Positions 1-5,559 of a stretch of 5,559 nt of DNA are shown piece after piece. Origin of the DNA: Sediminibacterium sp. (GTDB taxonomy: Bacteria > Bacteroidota > Bacteroidia > Chitinophagales > Chitinophagaceae); the NCBI GenBank assembly GCA_028288645.1, contig JAQBNJ010000046.1:1-5559 (forward strand), read 5' to 3'. The stretch's first letter is position 1; each line of letters opens with the position of its first letter. The translations under genes were made by a program, and so were the position numbers. The notes beneath the pieces are model-generated. The model was not told the origin of the DNA. It did not search any database and saw only the letters and a list, made by a program, of their open reading frames with translations.

Positions 1-1
1 A

Positions 2-337
2 AAAATATATATCGATATGGGAGCATCCTGGTGCGGACCCTGTAATGCTGCCATTCTTTCATGGAACCAGCTTGTGGAAGAGAATAGCAGTAATGAAGAT
101 CTTGTTTTTATTGCTGTATCGCTTGATGATAAACAGGACGATTGGATGAAACACATGAAGAAACGCAATCCAAAAGGTCTTAACCTTTTTGCGGGAGGTT
201 TCTCGAGTTCGTTTGCAAAAGCTTATGAAATAACGGCGATCCCACATTACCTGTTATTGGATCAATCGGGTAAGATCGTCCGGTATGGAGCACCCGGCCC
301 CGCAAGCGCTGAAATCAGGGATGCACTGGTAAAATAA
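2..337 (+). CDS. TlpA/thioredoxin-like protein, C-terminal part (5' truncated by window)
   Basis: Thioredoxin-fold thiol-disulfide oxidoreductase domain of the TlpA/ResA type. The frame is open from the window edge. The first codons read KIYID and lead straight into MGASWCGPC, matching the beta-strand that normally precedes the WCxxC site in this family, so the real start lies upstream and the ATG at 17 is an internal Met. Counting from that Met, the redox motif is W5-C6-G7-P8-C9 and the cis-proline loop is A75-I76/P region (TAIPHYLLLD, Pro at about 76), followed by the DQSGKIV beta-hairpin typical of the fold. The C-terminus ends APGPASAEIRDALVK, as in many Bacteroidota TlpA-like proteins. 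Family members usually carry a signal peptide or lipobox and act in the periplasm; that part is outside the window, so location and any N-terminal extra domain are unknown. Two stops in tandem (TAATAA, 335-340) end the gene. The next gene follows in the same direction after 48 bases or fewer, suggesting co-transcription. The redox fold is very clear; the physiological substrate is not. Confidence 0.88.
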   Translation, partial: KIYIDMGASWCGPCNAAILSWNQLVEENSSNEDLVFIAVSLDDKQDDWMKHMKKRNPKGLNLFAGGFSSSFAKAYEITAIPHYLLLDQSGKIVRYGAPGPASAEIRDALVK

Positions 338-385
338 TAAATACTTATTTTCAGGAAATACAAATTGTCCTCTCAAAAAAAATGT

Positions 386-1081
386 ATGATCACTGCGATA
401 GCTGTAGATGATGAGCCCGTTGGATTGGATATTATTAGCAAACACTCCGCGGAAACCGGCCTTGTTGAATTGAAAGCTGTTTTTGCAAGCGCTTGTGACG
501 CTTTGGAATATCTCGACAAACAAAAAATTCAATTGGTTTTTGTAGATATTAATATGCCGGATATGTCGGGACTTGATTTTGCAGAACGGGTAAGAGACCG
601 GTCGCTCGTTATATTCACAACTGCACATGCAGAATTTGCTCTGCAGGGTTTTGATCTCGCAGCAACGGATTATTTGCTGAAGCCTATCACTTACACGCGT
701 TTTCTGCAGGCTTGCCAGCTTGCGGCCACCCGTCTTTCGCAATCTCCTGCTGAAACAAGATCTGAAAGCAACAACCTGTTTGTAAAAGACGGATACAATT
801 GGGTGAAAATCGATATGGCTCAGCTTTTATATGCAAAAGCAGAAGATAATTACATATTACTTGTTGAAACAGGCAAACGTACATTGACACGTATGACACT
901 GAGTAACCTCTTAGGCAGGCTTCCTTCTGATCAGTTCATCCAGGTGCACAAATCGTTTGTAGCTTCGTTACAGCATATTAAAAAAATTGAGAAGGATCAT
1001 ATTGTTATTGGAGGAGAGAAGATACCGGTTTCCAGTTCCTGGCGCAACCAATTGCTGGAAACGATAAAGGACAGGCATTAA
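386..1081 (+). CDS. LytTR-family response regulator (REC + LytTR DNA-binding domain)
   Basis: Two-component response regulator, 231 residues from the ATG at 386, the usual length for REC-LytTR proteins. The receiver domain spans about residues 1-115: acidic pair D8-D9 (VDDEP), phosphoacceptor D54 in LVFVDINMPDMSG, switch Thr T78 (IFTTAHAEFAL) and conserved K99 (LLKP). A linker of about 15 residues (SQSPAETRSES) leads to the LytTR domain at about 131-225, with LFVKDGYNWVKID, a LLYAKAEDNYILL core and the VHKSFVA motif (187-193). Known family members dimerise on phosphorylation and activate transcription by binding promoter repeats. A TTG at 365 in frame adds MSSQKKC and has AGGA eight bases upstream (353-356), so it is a real alternative. 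I prefer the ATG because the homologue-like N-terminus M-I-x-A-I-x-VDDEP begins there. No histidine kinase is in the window. The partner may lie upstream of the thioredoxin-like gene or elsewhere. Target genes cannot be inferred. Confidence 0.95.
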   Translation: MITAIAVDDEPVGLDIISKHSAETGLVELKAVFASACDALEYLDKQKIQLVFVDINMPDMSGLDFAERVRDRSLVIFTTAHAEFALQGFDLAATDYLLKPITYTRFLQACQLAATRLSQSPAETRSESNNLFVKDGYNWVKIDMAQLLYAKAEDNYILLVETGKRTLTRMTLSNLLGRLPSDQFIQVHKSFVASLQHIKKIEKDHIVIGGEKIPVSSSWRNQLLETIKDRH

Positions 1082-1115
1082 AAAAGAGGTTGCATCTTTT
1101 TGGGATACTACCTCT
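1080..1115 (-). terminator. Intrinsic terminator for fumC, between converging genes
   Basis: An imperfect hairpin sits in the 57-base gap between the converging response-regulator and fumarase genes. The outer stem is AGAGGT (1085-1090) with ACCTCT (1110-1115). The inner part pairs ATC (1094-1096) with GAT (1104-1106) and G1092 with C1108, leaving two mismatches and a 7-base loop at 1097-1103. Read on the minus strand, the stem is followed at once by TTTTT (complement of A1084-A1080, overlapping the regulator's stop codon), the classic intrinsic terminator form. On the plus strand the T-rich stretch begins only about eight bases after the stem (1124-1139), so termination of the regulator transcript there is possible but less well supported. 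Confidence 0.6.
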
Positions 1116-1138
1116 CTGTATAATTTTGTTTACTTTTT

Positions 1139-2539
1139 TCATTTGATCTCTCCAACCATGTTGCCTGGAATCACCCACTGATCAAATTCCTCAGCAGTTA
1201 GATATCCGAGTTTCACCGCCATCTCCTTCAAAGTAGTTCCTTCCTTATGCGCAGTCTGCGCTATCTCAGCGGCTTTGTAGTAACCGATCTTAATGTTCAA
1301 GGCAGTTACCAGCATCAAACTATTATCAACATGCTTTTTAATATTTGCTTCTATCGGAGCCAAACCAATTACACATTTATCGTTGAAACTTACACAACCA
1401 TCACCGATCAATCTTGCACTGTGTAAGAAATTAAAGATCATCACCGGTTTAAAAACGTTCAGTTCAAAATGGCCCGTTGCTCCACCGATATTGATGGCCA
1501 CATCATTACCCATTACCTGTGCAGCGATCATAGTCAATGCTTCACATTGGGTTGGGTTTACTTTTCCCGGCATGATGGAAGATCCAGGCTCATTATCAGG
1601 AATAAATAATTCCCCAATACCGCTTCTTGGGCCGGACGATAACATCCGTACATCATTCGCGATCTTCATCAAACTCACAGCAACTGTTTTCAAAGCACCA
1701 TGCGCTTCAACGATCGCATCATGTGCAGCTAATGCTTCAAATTTATTTTCAGCGGTTACAAATGGTAAACCTGTGAGGTCAGCAATATGTTTGGCAACAT
1801 TTACATCATACCCTTTTGGCGTATTGATTCCTGTACCTACTGCAGTTCCACCCAAAGCAAGTTCACTTAAGTGCGCTAGGGTATTGTTTATCGCTTTTAA
1901 TCCATGATCTAATTGGGATACATAGCCACTGATCTCCTGTCCCAGGGTTAACGGCGTGGCATCCATAAAATGCGTGCGGCCGATCTTCACCACGTGCATA
2001 AAGTCTTTACTTTTCTGCGCGAGTGTATCTCTCAATTTTTTTATTCCAGGGATAGTTGTTTCAATCAATATTTTATAGGCAGCGATATGCATCGCAGTTG
2101 GAAAAGTATCATTGGATGATTGTGATTTGTTCACATCATCGTTCGGATGCAGAAATTTATCCTTATCAGCCAGTGCCCCGCCTTTGATCACATGTCCGCG
2201 GTAAGCCACCACTTCATTCACATTCATATTGCTTTGTGTACCGCTCCCGGTTTGCCATACAACGAGTGGGAACTGGGTATCTAATGTTCCTTCCAGTATC
2301 TCATCACATACCTGTCCGATCAAAGCTGATTTTTCTTCAGGTAATACACCGGCATCCCGGTTGGTTAAAGCGGCCGCTTTTTTCAGGTAAGCAAACGCTT
2401 TAATGATCTCTTTCGGCATTTTATTGATATCCTGCGCGATCTTGAAATTCTCAATACTTCGTTGTGTCTGCGCCCCCCAGTAAACATCTGCAGGTACATG
2501 CACTTCGCCCATGGTGTCTTTTTCTATACGGTATTCCAT
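1139..2539 (-). CDS. fumC: Class II fumarate hydratase (fumarase C)
   Basis: Converts fumarate and water reversibly to L-malate in the TCA cycle, in the cytoplasm. Class II enzymes are iron-independent homotetramers. The protein has 466 residues, against 467 for E. coli FumC, so it is complete. Family motifs are present in order: [14 protein letters not shown] (97-110), the HPNDDVN second-site region (131-137), [13 protein letters not shown] (139-151), [16 protein letters not shown] with catalytic H190 (188-202), and the superfamily signature [10 protein letters not shown] (319-328) carrying the active-site serine loop. The motif TGSGTQ and the overall length favour fumarase over aspartase or argininosuccinate lyase, which share the signature. 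The ATG start gives the normal N-terminus [28 protein letters not shown]. No Shine-Dalgarno is seen; the leader is A-rich (ataaaccaaaata). The gene is monocistronic within the window: its upstream neighbour is divergent and its downstream neighbour is convergent. Confidence 0.98.
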   Translation of the reverse strand: MEYRIEKDTMGEVHVPADVYWGAQTQRSIENFKIAQDINKMPKEIIKAFAYLKKAAALTNRDAGVLPEEKSALIGQVCDEILEGTLDTQFPLVVWQTGSGTQSNMNVNEVVAYRGHVIKGGALADKDKFLHPNDDVNKSQSSNDTFPTAMHIAAYKILIETTIPGIKKLRDTLAQKSKDFMHVVKIGRTHFMDATPLTLGQEISGYVSQLDHGLKAINNTLAHLSELALGGTAVGTGINTPKGYDVNVAKHIADLTGLPFVTAENKFEALAAHDAIVEAHGALKTVAVSLMKIANDVRMLSSGPRSGIGELFIPDNEPGSSIMPGKVNPTQCEALTMIAAQVMGNDVAINIGGATGHFELNVFKPVMIFNFLHSARLIGDGCVSFNDKCVIGLAPIEANIKKHVDNSLMLVTALNIKIGYYKAAEIAQTAHKEGTTLKEMAVKLGYLTAEEFDQWVIPGNMVGEIK

Positions 2540-2558
2540 TATTTTGGTTTATAGCCCG

Positions 2559-2566
2559 CAAAGGTA
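2559..2566 (-). promoter_or_regulatory. Bacteroidota-type -7 promoter element for fumC
   Basis: On the minus strand these bases read TACCTTTG, a full match to the TAnnTTTG -7 consensus described for the primary sigma factor of Bacteroidota. It ends 19 bases before the fumC ATG, so the predicted transcript would have a very short leader of roughly 10-15 bases. No clear TTTG -33 element is present at the usual distance upstream (about 2583-2592), so the call rests on the -7 match and its position. Confidence 0.6.
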
Positions 2567-2645
2567 AGCCATGGGCGAATCGTGAGGGCTGAATGGCGGA
2601 TGTTTTTTTGCCCCCGGTCATCGTTTTCGGGGTCGGGAACAGCCG

Positions 2646-2674
2646 TTTGTACAGTTTATGGGCGGTTCTATAAT
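2646..2674 (+). promoter_or_regulatory. Candidate promoter for the M16 peptidase gene
   Basis: TTTG (2646-2649) is followed after 19 bases by TATAAT (2669-2674). The TTTG and its spacing suit a Bacteroidota -33 element, and TATAAT is a perfect classical -10 hexamer, but it is not a full TAnnTTTG. If used, transcription would start near 2681 and leave a leader of about 70 bases that is A+T-rich and ends with an A7 run (2741-2747) before the ATG at 2755. No better element was seen nearer to the gene. It is a prediction from position and sequence only. Confidence 0.33.
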
Positions 2675-2754
2675 AAAAGCGCCAGCTTTAGTAAAGTATC
2701 CAAATGTCCATATCATATATTTTTTTATCTTACCCGCTATAAAAAAACTGCTTT

Positions 2755-2817
2755 ATGAAACTGATGAGATTTTTGTTTGTGGTCCTGCTGGCTACAGGTG
2801 TCCAATGCGTATCTGCG
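2755..2817 (+). other. Signal-peptide coding segment of the M16 peptidase
   Basis: Residues 1-21 have a short basic n-region (K2, R5), a hydrophobic core FLFVVLLATGV and a c-region ending V19-S20-A21, which satisfies the small-residue -3/-1 rule for signal peptidase I, with Q22 as the first mature residue. C18 follows Gln, so it is not a convincing lipobox cysteine. This points to export by the Sec route and to a soluble or loosely bound extracytoplasmic enzyme rather than a lipoprotein. Confidence 0.8.
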
Positions 2818-5559
2818 CAGAAAAAATATGAGTGGAAGCAGGCAACTGCTGCCGGGTATACATATAAATATGTAACCAATGATCCTATTCATGCCCGGTT
2901 CTATACCTTGAAGAACGGGTTAACCGTTGTTCTCTCTCCCAATAAAACGGAGCCGAGGCTAACCGTTAAGATACCGGTCAGAGCGGGAAGTAATACCGAT
3001 CCGAGAGATCACACTGGGTTGGCGCATTACCTGGAACACATGGTATTCAAGGGCACTGATAAATTCGGAAGCCTTGATTGGGCCAAAGAAAAACCGTTGC
3101 TTGATAAGATCGACGGATTGTATGAGCAATACAATAAAACCACCGATCCCGCAAAACGTAAAGAGATCTATGCAGAGATAGATAAAACATCCGGCGAAGC
3201 CGCTAAATACTCTATCGCGAATGAATACGATAAGATGATGAAAGCGATGGGCGGACAGGGAAGTAATGCACACACCTTCGTTGAAGAAACCGTTTACGAA
3301 GAAGATATTCCTTCCAATGCCGTTGAAAAATTCCTTGATGTACAAAGTGAACGTTTCCGCAATCCTATTCTGCGGATATTCCACACAGAACTCGAAGCGG
3401 TGTATGAAGAAAAGAACCGCGGCCTCGATAATGATGCCAATAAAATGCAGGAAGCGATGTTCTACAATCTTTTTCCAACACATAACTATGGACAGCAAAC
3501 AACCATCGGTACGATTGAACACCTGAAAAATCCATCACTCACTGCTATCCGCGATTACTACTATAAATATTATGTGCCAAATAATATGGCGATCGTGATA
3601 TCGGGCGATATGGATCCGGATAAGCTGATCAAAATGATCGACGAGAAATTTGCTTACATGAAACCCAAGCCGGTTGAAGAATACAAACCGGCTCCTGAAA
3701 AACCACTTGTTGGCCCGATCGTAAAAGATATATATGGACCAAGCGCAGAGAACATGCGAATCCTGTACAGAACAGCCGCGGCCGGTACGCATGAAGCAAT
3801 GCTTGCCGATCTATTATCTTCTGTTTTATCAAATGGGAAGGCCGGGCTGCTTGATCTGAATCTTAATAAACAACAAAAAGTGTTGAGTGCGAGTGCCGGT
3901 ACCATTGCTTTTAAAGATTATGGTGTGTTTATTGTAGCGGCTTCTCCTAAACAGGGGCAAACACTTGAAGAAGTGAAAGATCTGTTGATGGCCCAGTTAG
4001 CGATCGTTAAGAAAGGTGATTTTGATGAGTCGTTGCTGAAAGCGATCGTAGCCAATTCAAAACTTTCGCAATTGCAGGGGCTTGAAAGCAATAATAACCG
4101 CGCTTCTACACTTACCGATCAATTCATCAAGAACAAAGGAAATGGTTGGGATAAAAGTGTGGCGGAACTGGACGAGATGGCAAAGATCACCAAAAAAGAA
4201 CTGGTTGATTTTACAAACAGCTTCCTTAGCGATAAGAACTATGTGTTATTATACAAAAGAAAAGGTGAAGACAAGAGTATAGTAAAAGTTGAAAAACCTG
4301 CTATCACACCGGTAGAGACCAATCCTACCAAACAATCGCCTTTTGTAAAAATGATCAATGAAAAACCTTTGTTGCCAAGTCAGCCTTTATGGCTTGACTT
4401 CACCAAAGATTTTCAAAAAGCCAAAGTAGGTAATGCAGAAGTGTTTCATGTGTTGAACAAAGACAACAGCCTCACGCGCATGTACTATCGTTTTAGCATG
4501 GGTAGCTGGAACAATAAAGTATTGCCGCTGGCATTGCAGTACCTGCAATTCCTTGGTACAGATAAATACACTGCAGAACAGATTAGTAAAGAATTCTACA
4601 ATCTTGCCTGTAATTTTAATGCAACCGCCGCAACTGAAGAATCTACTGTAAGCATCAGCGGATTGCAGGATAATTTCGGAAAAGCAGTGGAACTGTTTGA
4701 ACACCTTGTCCGCAACTGCAAACCGGATGATGTGGCGCTGGAAGGATTAAAGAACCGTTTATTAAGAACACGCGCCAACACCAAACTCAACAAGAATGCG
4801 ATCATGGCTGCATTGAGAAGTTATGGTACTTATGGTTCCAATAATCCTAGCAACTATACCCTGAGCAATGATGAGATCAAAAACCTGAAAGCCAGCGACC
4901 TGGTAGATATCCTTCATTCACTGTTAAACTACCAGCACAAGATCATTTATTACGGCCCTATGCCGTTGGCCGATCTTACTGCGGGATTAAAAAAATGGCA
5001 CAGCATGCCTGCAGCGTGGACAGCGGCGCCTCCTGCCTTGAAATTTCCAAGAACGGCGCAGACTTCTAACCAGGTATTGTTTGCTGATTATGATATGGTA
5101 CAGGCAGAAATCTATTGGATCAGGAACCTGGAGGCCTATGATGCAAGGAAAGAAGCACAGATTGATCTCTTCAATGGTTATTTTGGAAGCGGTATCGGGT
5201 CTATTGTATTCCAGGTGATACGTGAATCGAAAGCATTGGCCTATTCAACGCAGGCATCTTTGCTGAAGCCGACAAAGAAAGAAGATAATTTTTCTTTCAT
5301 CGCTTATGTAGGCAGCCAGGCAGATAAACTGAATGATGCAATTACCGGAATGAATGAATTGCTGAACGACATGCCGGAAACCAAACAGACTTTTGAAGAC
5401 AGCCGTAAAGGAACTTTGAAAGATTATGAAACAGACAGGATCACTAAGGAGAATATTGTATTCACCTACCTGTCGCTTCAGAAAAAAGGCATCGATCATG
5501 ATCTGAGGAAAGATATTTATGAGCAGATGAAAACGATGAAATTTGAAGATATCAAGAAA
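2755..5559 (+). CDS. Secreted M16 family zinc metallopeptidase (pitrilysin/insulinase type), 3' truncated by window
   Basis: The frame is open from the ATG at 2755 to the window edge: 935 residues with no stop. Members of this two-half form are usually a little longer, so only a short C-terminal piece is probably missing. An N-terminal Sec signal peptide (K2, R5, hydrophobic 6-16) has a likely cleavage after VSA21. The catalytic half begins near residue 48 (ARFYTLKNGLTVVLSPN) and carries the inverted zinc motif H91-Y-L-E94-H95, with E94 as catalytic base. The third zinc ligand is probably E219 in TELEAVYEEKNR (E212 and E219 have the 7-residue spacing seen in mitochondrial processing peptidase). 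A C-type domain covers about 260-440, then a proline-rich linker (about 503-545), then the second, non-catalytic half. The latter has R823 and Y830 (RESKALAY), the pair that contacts substrate in insulin-degrading enzyme (same 7-residue spacing). Family members close like a clam shell around peptides and cut them; here this would occur in the periplasm or at the cell surface. The substrate is unknown. Residues about 103-165 form an extra charged, probably helical insert. Confidence 0.95.
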   Translation, partial: MKLMRFLFVVLLATGVQCVSAQKKYEWKQATAAGYTYKYVTNDPIHARFYTLKNGLTVVLSPNKTEPRLTVKIPVRAGSNTDPRDHTGLAHYLEHMVFKGTDKFGSLDWAKEKPLLDKIDGLYEQYNKTTDPAKRKEIYAEIDKTSGEAAKYSIANEYDKMMKAMGGQGSNAHTFVEETVYEEDIPSNAVEKFLDVQSERFRNPILRIFHTELEAVYEEKNRGLDNDANKMQEAMFYNLFPTHNYGQQTTIGTIEHLKNPSLTAIRDYYYKYYVPNNMAIVISGDMDPDKLIKMIDEKFAYMKPKPVEEYKPAPEKPLVGPIVKDIYGPSAENMRILYRTAAAGTHEAMLADLLSSVLSNGKAGLLDLNLNKQQKVLSASAGTIAFKDYGVFIVAASPKQGQTLEEVKDLLMAQLAIVKKGDFDESLLKAIVANSKLSQLQGLESNNNRASTLTDQFIKNKGNGWDKSVAELDEMAKITKKELVDFTNSFLSDKNYVLLYKRKGEDKSIVKVEKPAITPVETNPTKQSPFVKMINEKPLLPSQPLWLDFTKDFQKAKVGNAEVFHVLNKDNSLTRMYYRFSMGSWNNKVLPLALQYLQFLGTDKYTAEQISKEFYNLACNFNATAATEESTVSISGLQDNFGKAVELFEHLVRNCKPDDVALEGLKNRLLRTRANTKLNKNAIMAALRSYGTYGSNNPSNYTLSNDEIKNLKASDLVDILHSLLNYQHKIIYYGPMPLADLTAGLKKWHSMPAAWTAAPPALKFPRTAQTSNQVLFADYDMVQAEIYWIRNLEAYDARKEAQIDLFNGYFGSGIGSIVFQVIRESKALAYSTQASLLKPTKKEDNFSFIAYVGSQADKLNDAITGMNELLNDMPETKQTFEDSRKGTLKDYETDRITKENIVFTYLSLQKKGIDHDLRKDIYEQMKTMKFEDIKK

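Noticed and set aside
17..337. Treating the ATG at 17 as the true start of the thioredoxin-like protein
   Set aside because: The codons before it (KIYID) complete the beta-strand that belongs before WCGPC, and the frame is open to the edge, so the gene is cut by the window rather than starting there.
332..350. AAATAA/TTATTT inverted repeat after the thioredoxin-like stop codon as a terminator
   Set aside because: The stem is six A-T pairs only and has no clear T-run after it. It is too weak to call, and the next gene is close and co-directional.
254..742. Minus-strand open frame of 162 codons across the thioredoxin-like/regulator junction
   Set aside because: It begins at a TTG, overlaps two well-supported genes in antisense and has a composition typical of a shadow frame.
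1293..1907. Plus-strand open frame of 204 codons inside fumC
   Set aside because: It is fully antisense to a strongly supported fumarase gene, and its translation shows no recognisable domain. It reflects codon bias of the opposite strand.
2800..2811. Cys18 of the M16 signal peptide as a lipoprotein lipobox
   Set aside because: The sequence before it is G-V-Q, and Gln at -1 does not fit the usual Gly/Ala/Ser. VSA-Q is a good signal peptidase I site three residues later.
2959..3522. Minus-strand open frame of 187 codons inside the M16 gene
   Set aside because: It lies antisense to the catalytic domain, which has intact motifs. The translation is hydrophobic and Phe/Ile-rich, as expected from the reverse complement of Lys/Glu/Asp-rich coding sequence, with no supporting start context.
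2755..5559. M16 gene as a pseudogene or frameshifted gene because no stop is present
   Set aside because: The reading frame is unbroken for 935 codons with all catalytic motifs in frame. The stop is simply beyond the window.
1..5559. Defence island, CRISPR, toxin-antitoxin, mobile element or other novel system
   Set aside because: All coding space is filled by four recognisable housekeeping or common accessory genes. There are no direct-repeat arrays, terminal inverted repeats, integrase or transposase motifs, or tRNA-like folds that I could see.

Overview
The window looks like ordinary chromosomal DNA from a member of the Bacteroidota, most likely near the Chitinophagaceae. This placement is an inference from three things. 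A TACCTTTG element, which fits the Bacteroidota -7 consensus TAnnTTTG, lies just upstream of the fumarase start. The start codons lack clear Shine-Dalgarno sequences and have A-rich leaders. The protein variants (a LytTR regulator beginning MITAIAVDDEP, and a long two-half M16 peptidase with an insert after HxxEH) are of a kind I associate with that phylum. No rRNA, tRNA, CRISPR array, insertion sequence or phage gene is visible.

Layout, left to right. (1) Positions 2-337, plus strand: the C-terminal part of a TlpA/thioredoxin-like protein, cut by the left edge. (2) Positions 386-1081, plus strand: a complete LytTR-family response regulator, 48 bases after the thioredoxin-like gene (27 if a TTG start at 365 is used), probably in the same transcript. 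(3) Positions 1080-1115: a hairpin between two converging genes. Its T-run lies on the minus-strand side, so it best fits as the fumarase terminator. (4) Positions 1139-2539, minus strand: a complete class II fumarase, fumC. (5) Positions 2540-2754: a 215-base divergent intergenic region with a good fumC promoter element and a weaker candidate promoter for the next gene. (6) Positions 2755-5559, plus strand: a large secreted M16 zinc peptidase whose 935 visible codons are open to the right edge, so the C-terminus is missing.

The genes do not form one pathway. FumC is a TCA-cycle enzyme in the cytoplasm, the M16 protein is an exported peptidase, and the thioredoxin-like/response-regulator pair is a possible small operon whose partner kinase is not in view. 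I looked for a new system and did not find one. The points most worth a second look are the thioredoxin-like/LytTR pairing without a kinase, the helical insert inside the M16 catalytic domain, and the excess of GCGATC words.
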